Source: Rhizobiaceae bacterium (GTDB lineage: Bacteria; Pseudomonadota; Alphaproteobacteria; Rhizobiales; Rhizobiaceae). Taken from it: DNA of 64,000 bases. The notes under the pieces were generated by a model, which worked only from the letters and a program-made list of their open reading frames with translations, was not told the DNA's origin and did not search any database. Location: contig JARGOX010000014.1 in NCBI GenBank assembly GCA_029233925.1, positions 86,529 through 150,528 on the forward strand. The letters are read 5' to 3'. Below, piece after piece: positions 30,138 through 39,764 of the stretch (position 1 is its first letter; each line of letters starts with the position of its first letter). The position numbers and the translations under genes were made by a program.

Positions 30138-33122
30138 ATGGCAAGACAAGACGCCAATGAAACCTTCCAGGCAACCTCATTTCTCTACGGCAGCAACGCA
30201 TCCTACATAGAAGATCTTTACGCGCGCTATGAAGAAAACCCATCTTCCGTATCGGAAGAATGGCAGAGTTTTTTCAGTACATTGAAGGATGATTCGGACG
30301 CTGCACGCAAGGCTGCCAAAGGCGCGTCGTGGAAGCGTGACAATTGGCCGATTGCCGAAAACGGCGAGCTGGTTTCAGCACTCGACGGCAATTGGAGCAG
30401 CGTCGAAAAGCATGTGGAAAGCAAGCTGAAAGCCAAGAGCGCCAATGGCGCTGCGGCGCTTTCAGACAATGATGTGCAGCAGGCAACACGCGATTCCGTG
30501 CGCGCCATCATGATGATCCGCGCCTATCGCATGCGCGGGCACCTCCATGCCAATCTCGATCCTCTGGGTCTCGAGACGGCAAAGGAAGACTATCAGGAAT
30601 TGTCTCCTGAAAATTACGGTTTTGCGCCGGAGGATTTTGATCGTCGCATATTCCTGGACAATGTTCTGGGGCTTGAATATGCCACGATCAACGAGATGAT
30701 AGAGATTTTGAGACGCACCTATTGCTCGACCATTGGTGTGGAGTTCATGCATATATCCAACCCTCAGGAAAAATCCTGGGTGCAGCAGCGCATTGAGGGT
30801 CCCGACAAGGGTGTCGAGTTCACGCCCCGGGGCAAGCTCGCCATCCTGCAGAAGCTCGTTGAATCAGAGGGTTTCGAGCAGTTTATCGACGTCAAATACA
30901 AGGGAACCAAGCGCTTCGGTCTGGACGGTGGTGAATCACTGATTCCGGCGCTTGAGCAGATTATCAAGCGCGGCGGCCAGATGGGCCTTAAAGAGATCGT
31001 GCTGGGCATGGCCCACCGCGGTCGTCTCAATGTCCTGAGTCAGGTGATGGGCAAATCCCACCGGGCCATTTTCAACGAGTTCAAGGGTGGCTCGCATACC
31101 CCCGACGATGTCGAGGGTTCGGGCGACGTCAAATACCACCTTGGAACATCGTCGGACCGCGAATTTGACGGCAACAAGGTGCATCTCTCGCTGACCGCCA
31201 ATCCGTCGCACCTGGAGATTGTCAATCCAGTGGTGATGGGCAAGGCCCGGGCCAAGCAGGATCTGCTGGCCGGTCTGCCACGCGATGAAATCGTGCCATT
31301 GACGGAGCGGGTCAAGGTTCTGCCGCTGCTTTTGCATGGCGATGCCGCCTTCGCCGGCCAGGGTGTGGTTGCAGAGTGTCTCGGGCTGTCGGGGCTGCGT
31401 GGTCACCGGGTTGCCGGGACCATCCATGTGATCATCAACAATCAGATCGGCTTTACCACGAACCCGCGTTTCTCGCGTTCATCGCCCTATCCGTCCGATG
31501 TCGCAAAAATGATTGAAACGCCGATCTTCCATGTCAATGGTGACGACCCGGAAGCCGTCGTATACGCGGCGAAGGTTGCGACCGAGTTTCGCATGACCTT
31601 TCACAAGCCGGTGGTGATCGACATTTTCTGTTATCGCCGCTTTGGCCATAATGAAGGCGACGAACCGGCGTTCACGCAGCCGTTGATGTACAAGAAAATC
31701 CGCTCGCATGAAACGACATTGCAGATCTACTCGCGCAAGCTGGTGGAAGAAGGTCTGGTCAGTCAGGGTGACGTGGAGAAGATGAAGGCCGACTGGCGGG
31801 CCTATCTGGAACAGGAATTCGAAGCCGGAAATTCCTACAAGCCGAACAAAGCCGATTGGCTTGACGGTGTCTGGTCCAGCATGCGTGTGGCCGACAATCA
31901 GGATGAACAGCGACGCGGAAAAACCGCTTTGAGCGTCAAGCAACTCAAGGATATGGGCCGAAAATTGGCCCGTGTTCCCGACAAGTTTGTTGCCCATCGC
32001 ACCATTCAGCGTTTCATGGATCAACGGGCCAAGATGATCGAGACGGGCGAGGGCATTGACTGGGCGACCGGTGAAGCTCTGGCTTTCGGTTCTCTGGTGC
32101 TTGAAGGCCATGCCGTGCGCCTGTCGGGCCAGGATGTGGAACGGGGCACATTTTCACAGCGCCATTCTGTCCTCTACAGCCAGGAAGAGGAAGATCGCTA
32201 CATACCTTTGAACAATCTGGGCAAGGGTCAGGCGCTTTACGAGGTCATCAATTCGATGCTTTCGGAAGAAGCCGTACTTGGTTTCGAATATGGTTATTCC
32301 CTTTCGGAGCCCAATGCGCTGACGTTATGGGAAGCGCAATTCGGCGATTTCGCAAATGGTGCGCAGGTCATCTTCGACCAGTTCATATCATCGGGCGAGC
32401 GCAAATGGCTGCGCATGTCGGGCCTCGTTTGTCTGCTGCCCCATGGCTATGAGGGCCAGGGGCCGGAGCATTCATCGGCCCGGCTGGAACGGTTTTTGCA
32501 ATTGTGCGCGGAAGACAACATGCAGGTCGTCTATTGCACGACACCAGCCAATTACTTCCACGTCCTGCGCCGTCAGATGAAGCGGAATTTCAGGAAACCG
32601 CTTATCGTGATGACGCCAAAATCCCTGCTACGTCACAAGCGGGCGGTGTCGCAATTGTCTGAAATGGCTGGTGAAAGCTCATTCCACCGGCTGCTTTGGG
32701 ATGATGCCGAACTGCTCAAGGACCAGGTCATCAAACTGCAGAAAGACAACAAGATCCGGCGTGTCATCATGTGCAGCGGCAAGGTCTATTATGATCTTTA
32801 CGAAGAGCGTGAACAGCGCGGCATTGACGATGTCTATCTGCTGCGGCTCGAGCAATTGTATCCATTCCCGGCAAAGGCGCTGATCAACGAATTGTCGCGC
32901 TTCAGGAACGCCGAAATGGTATGGTGTCAGGAAGAGCCGAAGAATATGGGTGCGTGGTCGTTCATCGATCCCTACCTGGAATGGGTGCTGGCCCATATCG
33001 ACGCCAAATATCAGCGTGTACGCTACACTGGACGTCCGGCGGCCGCGTCTCCGGCAACCGGTATCATGGCGAAACACAAGGCGCAGATGGAAGCCTTCCT
33101 TGAAGATGCGCTGGGCGGCTGA
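30138..33122 (+). CDS. sucA: 2-oxoglutarate dehydrogenase E1 component
   Basis: ThDP enzyme that decarboxylates 2-oxoglutarate and passes the succinyl group to SucB. The 994 residues include the N-terminal E2-binding segment (TSFLYGSNASYIEDLY), LGMAHRGRLNVL, GDAAFAGQGVVAECL, FGHNEGDEP, and the transketolase-like LLPHGYEGQGPEHSSARLER. Length is usual for alphaproteobacteria. AAAGGA lies just before the ATG. Confidence 0.98.
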   Translation: MARQDANETFQATSFLYGSNASYIEDLYARYEENPSSVSEEWQSFFSTLKDDSDAARKAAKGASWKRDNWPIAENGELVSALDGNWSSVEKHVESKLKAKSANGAAALSDNDVQQATRDSVRAIMMIRAYRMRGHLHANLDPLGLETAKEDYQELSPENYGFAPEDFDRRIFLDNVLGLEYATINEMIEILRRTYCSTIGVEFMHISNPQEKSWVQQRIEGPDKGVEFTPRGKLAILQKLVESEGFEQFIDVKYKGTKRFGLDGGESLIPALEQIIKRGGQMGLKEIVLGMAHRGRLNVLSQVMGKSHRAIFNEFKGGSHTPDDVEGSGDVKYHLGTSSDREFDGNKVHLSLTANPSHLEIVNPVVMGKARAKQDLLAGLPRDEIVPLTERVKVLPLLLHGDAAFAGQGVVAECLGLSGLRGHRVAGTIHVIINNQIGFTTNPRFSRSSPYPSDVAKMIETPIFHVNGDDPEAVVYAAKVATEFRMTFHKPVVIDIFCYRRFGHNEGDEPAFTQPLMYKKIRSHETTLQIYSRKLVEEGLVSQGDVEKMKADWRAYLEQEFEAGNSYKPNKADWLDGVWSSMRVADNQDEQRRGKTALSVKQLKDMGRKLARVPDKFVAHRTIQRFMDQRAKMIETGEGIDWATGEALAFGSLVLEGHAVRLSGQDVERGTFSQRHSVLYSQEEEDRYIPLNNLGKGQALYEVINSMLSEEAVLGFEYGYSLSEPNALTLWEAQFGDFANGAQVIFDQFISSGERKWLRMSGLVCLLPHGYEGQGPEHSSARLERFLQLCAEDNMQVVYCTTPANYFHVLRRQMKRNFRKPLIVMTPKSLLRHKRAVSQLSEMAGESSFHRLLWDDAELLKDQVIKLQKDNKIRRVIMCSGKVYYDLYEEREQRGIDDVYLLRLEQLYPFPAKALINELSRFRNAEMVWCQEEPKNMGAWSFIDPYLEWVLAHIDAKYQRVRYTGRPAAASPATGIMAKHKAQMEAFLEDALGG

Positions 33123-33169
33123 ATGAGGCCTTTGACAGCCAATAATTTGACAGATGGAAACTGATAATC

Positions 33170-34387
33170 ATGGCAACAGAAATTCGCGTTCCCACGCTCG
33201 GCGAATCCGTATCCGAAGCGACGATCGGAAGCTGGTACAAGAAAGTCGGCGATACCGTTGCGGTCGATGAACCGCTGGTAGAGCTGGAAACCGACAAGGT
33301 CACCATCGAGGTTCCCTCGCCGGTGGCCGGGACACTTTCCGAAATCCTCGCCAAAGAGGGTGATACGGTCGACGTTGATGCGCTTTTGGGACAGATTGCG
33401 GAGGGTGCAGCCGCTGCCCTGTCGGAAGCAAAGCCTGCACCAGCGGAAAAACCCGGGGAGGCCGCAGCCCCGGCTGCCGCAGAAAAACCTGCCCAAACCG
33501 ATATGCCTGCCGCACCATCGGCGGCGAAAATGATGGCAGAAAACAATGTCGCAGCCGATCAGGTTGCCGGCAGCGGCAAGCGTGGTCAGGTGCTCAAGGG
33601 CGATGTGATCAACGCGCTGGAAAAGGGATTTTCATCGACACCGGCAGCCCCGGCTGCTGCCCGTGCGCCATCCGGCAGCACTGATGAGGCACGCGAGGAG
33701 CGGGTGAAGATGACCCGGCTTCGCCAGACCATCGCCCGCCGCCTGAAGGAAGCGCAAACCACGGCAGCCATGCTGACCACCTATAATGAGGTGGACATGA
33801 GTGCGGTGATGGATCTGCGCAAGAAATACAAGGATCTCTTTGAAAAGAAACATGGCGTCAAACTCGGCTTCATGGGCTTTTTCACCAAGGCTGTCTGTCA
33901 CGCCCTGAAGGAAATTCCCAACGTCAACGCCGAGATTGACGGCACGGATATCATCTACAAGAATTATTGCCATATCGGTGTTGCCGTGGGCACGGACAAG
34001 GGACTGGTGGTGCCGGTCGTGCGTGATGCCGACCAATTGTCCATCGCCGGCGTTGAACAGGAAATCGGCAGGCTTGGCATGGCGGCGCGCAATGGTGACC
34101 TCAGCATGGCTGACATGCAAGGCGGCACCTTCACGATTTCCAATGGTGGTGTTTACGGCTCACTGATGTCGTCACCCATACTCAATTCGCCGCAGTCAGG
34201 CATTCTGGGCATGCACAAGATTCAGGAGCGTCCGGTTGCCATTGGCGGTCAGGTTGTCATCCGACCGATGATGTATCTCGCCCTGTCCTATGATCACCGG
34301 ATTGTCGATGGCAAGGAAGCCGTCACCTTCCTGGTCCGCGTCAAGGAAAGCCTTGAGGATCCGGAGCGGCTCGTTCTGGATCTGTAG
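33170..34387 (+). CDS. sucB: Dihydrolipoamide succinyltransferase, E2 of 2-oxoglutarate dehydrogenase
   Basis: The 405 residues are organised as one lipoyl domain (1-75, lipoyl Lys43 in ETDKV), an Ala/Pro linker, a peripheral-subunit-binding domain ([20 protein letters not shown]), a second linker, and the catalytic core with [13 protein letters not shown] carrying the active-site His. It forms the core of the complex with SucA and Lpd. It lies 47 bases after sucA. Confidence 0.98.
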   Translation: MATEIRVPTLGESVSEATIGSWYKKVGDTVAVDEPLVELETDKVTIEVPSPVAGTLSEILAKEGDTVDVDALLGQIAEGAAAALSEAKPAPAEKPGEAAAPAAAEKPAQTDMPAAPSAAKMMAENNVAADQVAGSGKRGQVLKGDVINALEKGFSSTPAAPAAARAPSGSTDEAREERVKMTRLRQTIARRLKEAQTTAAMLTTYNEVDMSAVMDLRKKYKDLFEKKHGVKLGFMGFFTKAVCHALKEIPNVNAEIDGTDIIYKNYCHIGVAVGTDKGLVVPVVRDADQLSIAGVEQEIGRLGMAARNGDLSMADMQGGTFTISNGGVYGSLMSSPILNSPQSGILGMHKIQERPVAIGGQVVIRPMMYLALSYDHRIVDGKEAVTFLVRVKESLEDPERLVLDL

Positions 34388-34404
34388 AGGCGGGCATCAT
34401 CGCA

Positions 34405-34908
34405 ATGCAAAGCGCCCCTTTTCATCTGCTTCCCATGATGGCAGCCTGCCTTTTGGCGGGTCCCGTGATGGCGCAGGATACCCATGCAGGCGGGTGCCTG
34501 CAGGCGCTTGCCGGATATGGTACAGTGGATGAACAGGTACTGTTGGAGTTTACCGGATCTGCGGATTTGAGTTTCCGGGTTCTCACAGATGGCAGCGATC
34601 AGGTCCTTTCCGGCTATATGTATTCTGTCGGTGAGGAGGGTGGCGACGAAGCCATCGTACTGGACAATTGTCCTGAAGGCGATGTGACCGGCGAAGAGTT
34701 GGCTACCTGCACAATCTGGCGGGGCCAGGTCCGGACCGTGGATGAAAACAACAACGACAGATCGCTGCCGGGTGCAGATCAGGCGGCGGCTGAAATTCTG
34801 GTATTGGACGGTTTTGCGCAGGCGCTTGGCGATTGGCGGATATCCGGCGGGAATGCAAATCCATTGCCATTGTTTGAACAGCTAACCCTAATGGCCTGCC
34901 AGGAATAG
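34405..34908 (+). CDS. Small secreted protein inside the sucB-lpdA run
   Basis: The 167-residue product has a signal peptide (MQSAPFHLLPMMAACLLAGP then VMA, cleavage before QDTHAGG) and four cysteines in the mature part (GGCLQ, DNCPE, ATCTIW, MACQE), compatible with two disulfides in the periplasm. It recalls no family I can name. It lies 17 bases after sucB and 25 bases before lpdA, so it is co-transcribed with a cytoplasmic complex although the product should be exported. The ribosome-binding site is weak, and Met11 or Met12 are alternative starts. Confidence 0.75.
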   Translation: MQSAPFHLLPMMAACLLAGPVMAQDTHAGGCLQALAGYGTVDEQVLLEFTGSADLSFRVLTDGSDQVLSGYMYSVGEEGGDEAIVLDNCPEGDVTGEELATCTIWRGQVRTVDENNNDRSLPGADQAAAEILVLDGFAQALGDWRISGGNANPLPLFEQLTLMACQE

Positions 34909-34933
34909 GCAGTCGTGAAAAAAGGAAAGTCTG

Positions 34934-36346
34934 ATGGCTGAACGTTACGATCTCATCATTATTGGGTCTGGCCCCGGTGGCTACGTTTGCGCAATCAAGG
35001 CTGCGCAACTGGGCCTGAAGACGGCTATCGTTGAAAAGCGCAGCACGCTTGGTGGCACCTGCCTGAATATCGGGTGTATTCCATCCAAGGCTCTGCTGCA
35101 TGCGTCGGAGATGTTTTCCCATGCAAGCCACGGACTGACAGCGCTGGGCGTTGAGGTTGGCAAGCCAAAGCTCAAACTCGACAAGATGATGGAGCACAAG
35201 GATGCAACCGTCAAATCCAATGTCGATGGCGTGGCATTCCTGATGAAGAAGAACAAGGTTGATGTTCTATCTGGGACCGGAATGGTGCTGGGTGAAGGCA
35301 AGGTCGCCGTCACCGACGATAAGGGTGATACAGTCGAGCATGAAACCCAGAATATTGTCATCGCAACCGGATCGGATGTTGCCGGTATTCCAGGTGTTGA
35401 CCTGACCTTTGATGAGAAAGTCATCGTATCGTCCACTGGCGCGCTCGAGCTGGCCAAGGTGCCAAAACATATGGTCGTCGTCGGCGGCGGTGTCATCGGT
35501 CTGGAACTGGGATCGGTCTGGGCGCGGCTGGGCGCCAAGGTTACCGTCATCGAGTTTCTCGACAAGATCCTCGGCGCAATGGATGGGGATGTTTCCAAGC
35601 AGTTCCAGCGCCTGTTGGGCAAGCAGGGCATGACGTTCAAACTGGAAACGAAGGTGACGGATGTCAAGACTGCCGGCAAGGGAGCCGAGGTGACATTCGA
35701 GCCGGTCAAGGGCGGCGATGCGGAAACGATCAGCGCCGATGTCGTTCTGGTGGCCACTGGCCGCAAACCCTTTATCGAAGGGCTGGGTCTTGAAAAGGCC
35801 GGTGTCGTTCTTGATGAACGTGGCCGCGTCAATATTGACGATCATTTCCACACCAGCATTCCGGGCATCTATGCCCTGGGTGATGTGGTCAAAGGCCCCA
35901 TGTTGGCCCATAAGGCCGAGGATGAGGGGGTTGCCGTTGCTGAAATCATTGCAGGACAGGCAGGCCATGTGAATTACGATGTCATTCCGGGCGTTGTCTA
36001 CACGCAGCCGGAAGTGGCCGCTGTCGGCAAGACGGAGGAAGAACTGAAGGCCGCGGGCATTGATTACAAGGTTGGCAAATTTCCGTTTTCAGCCAATGGC
36101 CGTGCACGCGCCATGCTTCAGACGAACGGGTTCGTAAAAGTCCTGGCCGACAGGAAAACCGACCGCGTTCTGGGTGTTCATATTCTCGGCTTTGGCGCCG
36201 GTGAACTGATTCATGAGGCGGCAGTGCTGATGGAATTCGGCGGCAGTGCAGAAGATCTCGGTCGCACCTGTCATGCCCATCCAACCATGTCGGAAACGGT
36301 CAAGGAAGCCGCTCTGGCGGCCTGGGACAAGCCAATTCACATGTAA
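34934..36346 (+). CDS. lpdA: Dihydrolipoyl dehydrogenase (E3)
   Basis: FAD disulfide oxidoreductase that reoxidises lipoamide. The 470 residues show FAD site [17 protein letters not shown], redox disulfide [18 protein letters not shown] site [15 protein letters not shown], the second FAD contact GIYALGDVV, and HAHPTMSE with the catalytic His-Glu pair. AAAGGAAAG precedes the ATG. It ends the operon before a bidirectional terminator. Confidence 0.97.
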   Translation: MAERYDLIIIGSGPGGYVCAIKAAQLGLKTAIVEKRSTLGGTCLNIGCIPSKALLHASEMFSHASHGLTALGVEVGKPKLKLDKMMEHKDATVKSNVDGVAFLMKKNKVDVLSGTGMVLGEGKVAVTDDKGDTVEHETQNIVIATGSDVAGIPGVDLTFDEKVIVSSTGALELAKVPKHMVVVGGGVIGLELGSVWARLGAKVTVIEFLDKILGAMDGDVSKQFQRLLGKQGMTFKLETKVTDVKTAGKGAEVTFEPVKGGDAETISADVVLVATGRKPFIEGLGLEKAGVVLDERGRVNIDDHFHTSIPGIYALGDVVKGPMLAHKAEDEGVAVAEIIAGQAGHVNYDVIPGVVYTQPEVAAVGKTEEELKAAGIDYKVGKFPFSANGRARAMLQTNGFVKVLADRKTDRVLGVHILGFGAGELIHEAAVLMEFGGSAEDLGRTCHAHPTMSETVKEAALAAWDKPIHM

Positions 36347-36352
36347 AGGTGT

Positions 36353-36384
36353 AATAGCTGCGCATTGCATTGCGCAGCTATTTT
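36353..36384. terminator. Bidirectional terminator between lpdA and the TraB/GumN gene
   Basis: AATAGCTGCGCA pairs perfectly with TGCGCAGCTATT around TTGCAT, with T-rich flanks. It sits between two converging genes and can end transcription from both sides. Confidence 0.85.
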
Positions 36385-36390
36385 CCTGCT

Positions 36391-37515
36391 TCAGTGCATC
36401 GCAGTCACGGTGTAGTCGCTGTCGCGCAACAATTGCACCAGGCCCTCATTGCCGGGCAGGTGCAGGGCGCCGACTGCGACAAAGGCGTTGCCGTCTTCCA
36501 GCATGGGCACCAGTCTTTGTGCCATTGTGTGATTGCGGCTGTGCACCATCTGTTTTTCAAATTCCGCATAGGCGTCATTGTCGTCCGCGCCGGTCTGCGC
36601 CGAACTCCACTCGATCATCGGCATGATCATGCCGGTTTGCCCCTGGATATAGAGTTCGGTCATGGTCTTCATGACATCATCGAGCGTTGAGCCGAGCGCG
36701 ACGGTATCCGTCAGCAATCGCACCTGCAGTTCGATCGGCAGATCTGTCAATATTCCAATCTGCTCGGCGACCGTCTCAAGTCCCTTCAGAGCCTTGCCCT
36801 GCGCGAGTGCGTCATCTGCAAGTTTCTTGTCGAGGAATGCCGGATTGTCCTTCATGCGTGCGAGTTCGCATTGCGGGATGGCGATCATGCTGTAGATCAT
36901 CCACGGTTGCAGCCGCGAGACCAGGGCGATGGGAATGCCGCGTTCCTTCAGGACAGCTTCAACCAATTCGAATTCGGCTGGTTTCAGCAGGGTCTGCAGC
37001 GTGGATCCATCAGGCAGCATGCTCAGGGCAGGATTGGCCAGCAAGGAGGCCTGTGCCTTGGCCATGTCGGTGATTTCTGTTGATTCAACAACAATCGTAT
37101 CGGCCATTTCGTAGCGGTTGCGGGCCTTTTCACTCATGGCCACGACACGCGGGTCACTGACATGCATGGTACCGTAGATCCAGGAATCCCTGTAACCGGA
37201 TTTTTCGATCCGCCAAAGCAGAGCATCGCCATTGGGAATCCGTGAAGCTGCCAGGCGGATCTGTCCCAGGGCCTTGGGGTCTTCGCGCGCCAGCTTTTCC
37301 AGCAGATTGATGCCGCCGCAGGCTTCTGGCTGTGTATCGTCAGGGGTAGCGACCTCTGTATCAGTCTGGGCCTTTGTTTCAGCCTGAGCCTGAGTCACCG
37401 CCAGGATGAGAATGACTAGAAAGGAAAGCGCGAAAAGCACATGAAACAGTCCGGCTGCCTTCATCGTGAAGACAAGGCGCGGTTCTTGCGCTTGCTGCAT
37501 AGATAATTTTGCCAT
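36391..37515 (-). CDS. TraB/GumN family protein
   Basis: The 374 residues carry a hydrophobic segment at about 22-43 ending TQAQA (signal or anchor), then the family motifs YGTMHVSDPRV near the start of the domain and VAVGALHLPGNEGLVQLLRD near the end. These conserved Gly/His motifs suggest a metal-dependent hydrolase-like fold, but no activity is firmly known for bacterial members. An internal Met18 start would give a shorter signal peptide. Transcribed away from xerC, 108 bases downstream of it. Confidence 0.85.
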   Translation of the reverse strand: MAKLSMQQAQEPRLVFTMKAAGLFHVLFALSFLVILILAVTQAQAETKAQTDTEVATPDDTQPEACGGINLLEKLAREDPKALGQIRLAASRIPNGDALLWRIEKSGYRDSWIYGTMHVSDPRVVAMSEKARNRYEMADTIVVESTEITDMAKAQASLLANPALSMLPDGSTLQTLLKPAEFELVEAVLKERGIPIALVSRLQPWMIYSMIAIPQCELARMKDNPAFLDKKLADDALAQGKALKGLETVAEQIGILTDLPIELQVRLLTDTVALGSTLDDVMKTMTELYIQGQTGMIMPMIEWSSAQTGADDNDAYAEFEKQMVHSRNHTMAQRLVPMLEDGNAFVAVGALHLPGNEGLVQLLRDSDYTVTAMH

Positions 37516-37623
37516 GTTAAATCCGATTACAAGTAAACTGCAATTTTATTGTAACTGAACAATTTGCGAAAAAGGGTTAACGCAGCGCGTCGAAAAAGCT
37601 GCAAGCCGCAAAGCACCATGCCA

Positions 37624-38565
37624 TCAGGCGCGCGGATGGGCCTTTTGATAGGTCTCCAGAAGCCGCTTTGTATCGACCCCCGTATAGACCTGTGTTGTTG
37701 ACAGGCTGGCATGACCGAGCAGTTCCTGTATGGAGCGCAGGTCACCGCCCCCGGCCAACAGGTGGGTGGCAAAGGAATGACGAAGGGCATGCGGCGTTGC
37801 CGAGTCCGGCAGTCCCAGCGCAGAACGCAATTTGCGCATCTCGCGCTGAATGATTGCCGGTTGCAGCGGTCCGCCGCGCACGCCGCGAAACATCGCCTTG
37901 TCATCATCAAGATGCCAGGGGCAGAGTTTTTGATATTGCCTGACCGCCGCCAGTGCAACGCTGAGGAGGGGCACCATTCGGGTCTTGCCGCCCTTGCCCT
38001 TTATCATCAGTGACGTGGAATTGCCGCTCAGATCAGCGGTGCGCAAGTTCAAGGCCTCCGAGATGCGCAGCCCGCCCGCATAAAGCAAGGCAAGAACGGC
38101 GGCATTGCGGGCGGCGACCCAGGGTTCGTCTGCCAGATGTTCATCGCTTCTGGTCAGAGCGATGGCCTGGCTGTCGGTGAGCGGCCGTGGCAGCGATTTA
38201 GGCTGGCGCGGCGCGCGCATGGCATTGATGCCGGCTGCATTGGCAAGGCCCTGTTTTTCCAGAAATCGCAAGAATGAGCGGATCCCGGCCAGACTGCGAC
38301 CGAGGGTGCGCGCACCGGCGCCCTTGTTGCGGCGGTTTGCAAGAAATGCGCGCATATCAGCAGGGCGCAGGTTTGCCAGATCGTCAAGTCCGGGAGTACC
38401 GCCAAGGTGGTGGGTCAGAAAGACGAGGAACTGCCGCAAATCGCGCTGATAGGCCTCCAGAGTGTTGTCTGCAAGACGTCTTTCGAGCCCCAGCTTGTCC
38501 ATCCAGGCGCTGTGTTGGCGAAGCACGTCGGGCCGCGCCATGAGAATGAAATCATCGTCAGACAT
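37624..38565 (-). CDS. xerC: Tyrosine recombinase XerC
   Basis: Resolves chromosome dimers at dif with XerD and FtsK. The 313 residues show a SAM-like N-terminal core-binding domain (about 20-110) and the catalytic set: Arg in GGLRISEALNL, Lys in KGGKTRMVPL, HALRHSFATHL, and LGHASLSTTQVYTGV with the nucleophilic Tyr. XerC is preferred over XerD because of its lone, chromosomal housekeeping position; the distinction is not certain. Confidence 0.88.
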   Translation of the reverse strand: MSDDDFILMARPDVLRQHSAWMDKLGLERRLADNTLEAYQRDLRQFLVFLTHHLGGTPGLDDLANLRPADMRAFLANRRNKGAGARTLGRSLAGIRSFLRFLEKQGLANAAGINAMRAPRQPKSLPRPLTDSQAIALTRSDEHLADEPWVAARNAAVLALLYAGGLRISEALNLRTADLSGNSTSLMIKGKGGKTRMVPLLSVALAAVRQYQKLCPWHLDDDKAMFRGVRGGPLQPAIIQREMRKLRSALGLPDSATPHALRHSFATHLLAGGGDLRSIQELLGHASLSTTQVYTGVDTKRLLETYQKAHPRA

Positions 38566-38748
38566 TGGCGTTCCGGTACCGGGCGAACCCGGCCAAACAG
38601 TTTGTCATGGACATGATAAAGTCTTCCCTGTTGATGCCTGTGCGCAAAAGCGGTAGGTGAGAGCACCAGCCGATTGTGGTGGCATTGTCGCTGGTGACGG
38701 TTATATTATTGTTAATTCGTTCGATCGGTGCGTTCGGGGTTCTTGTCA

Positions 38749-38762
38749 TTGTGTGTACACAA
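38749..38762. promoter_or_regulatory. Inverted repeat in the xerC-acyltransferase divergent gap
   Basis: TTGTG-TGTA-CACAA lies 40 bases before the acyltransferase start, between a TTGTCA and a TAATAG that could be promoter elements. It is a possible operator; the pattern is short. Confidence 0.3.
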
Positions 38763-38803
38763 TTTACTGTAATAGACTGTCTGCATGTTTGCGGGGATGA
38801 CAC

Positions 38804-39712
38804 ATGGTTCAGAAGCGCTTCCAGATGTTGAACTTTGACGATCTGGCAGACCGGATTGCCCTGGTTTCACAAGGCAGACCCGGCCATATTGTCGACCAGC
38901 TTATTGCCGAGCGTGGGCTGAAACTTGTCAATCATCCGCTCTGGCCTGTCATGCGGCCTGTCCTCCATACGATTTTGCACTACCGACAAACCATTGATTT
39001 TGCGGATACAATCGCAAATATGTCGGGGCACGATGCGATGGAATATGCCAGCGGGTTGCTCAATCTTGAAATTCAGGTCGAAAATGGCGCGCGTATCCCG
39101 CAAACGGGCGGATTTGTCATGGTCAGCAATCATCCCACCGGTATTGCCGATGGCGTGGCGGTGTTTGATCTGCTCAAGGCCAGTCGACCGGATATGATGA
39201 TCTATGCAAACCGCGATGCCTTGCGCGTCAACCCGCGCTTCGTCGAGCTTTTCATTCCGGTGGAATGGCGCGAGGAGTACAAAAGCAGCGTGAAGGCGCG
39301 GGAAACCCTGCGCCTGACAAAACGCGCCGTCGACGATGGCAAGGCGCTGATTCTCTTTCCCTCGGGCCGGATTGCCTATTGGGCTGACGGGGGCCTGAAT
39401 GAGCGACCCTGGAAGGCCTCTGCCGTGGGGCTGGCGCGCAAATATGGTCTTCCGGTGCTTCCCGTCCACATGGCGGCGCGCAATTCCGGACTGTTCTACT
39501 GGCTGTCCAAATGGTCGACAGAGCTGCGCGACATGACAGTTTTTCATGAAGTGCTGAACAAGAAAAGCAAGACATTCCGCTTCAATGTGGGCCAACTGAT
39601 CCAGCCGGACGATTTGCAGGGTGACAACAGCGAAGTCACCAGGGCCCTGGAGCAGCATTGTGTGCATGAACTGGCGGCAGATCCCAACAGCATTTTTCGT
39701 ATGAAGGGCTGA
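38804..39712 (+). CDS. Lysophospholipid acyltransferase family protein
   Basis: The 302-residue protein resembles PlsC-type glycerophospholipid acyltransferases: SNHPTGIADG carries the catalytic His and Asp (here with five rather than four residues between them), and ILFPSGRIAYW matches the glycerol-phosphate binding motif. No strong membrane helix is apparent, so it may attach peripherally. The exact acyl acceptor is unknown. GGGGA lies before the ATG. Confidence 0.82.
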   Translation: MVQKRFQMLNFDDLADRIALVSQGRPGHIVDQLIAERGLKLVNHPLWPVMRPVLHTILHYRQTIDFADTIANMSGHDAMEYASGLLNLEIQVENGARIPQTGGFVMVSNHPTGIADGVAVFDLLKASRPDMMIYANRDALRVNPRFVELFIPVEWREEYKSSVKARETLRLTKRAVDDGKALILFPSGRIAYWADGGLNERPWKASAVGLARKYGLPVLPVHMAARNSGLFYWLSKWSTELRDMTVFHEVLNKKSKTFRFNVGQLIQPDDLQGDNSEVTRALEQHCVHELAADPNSIFRMKG

Positions 39713-39764
39713 CAATAAGCGTTCGGTTCTTTCATTCGAAATAGGGCAGCTTTGGTTCAACGCC

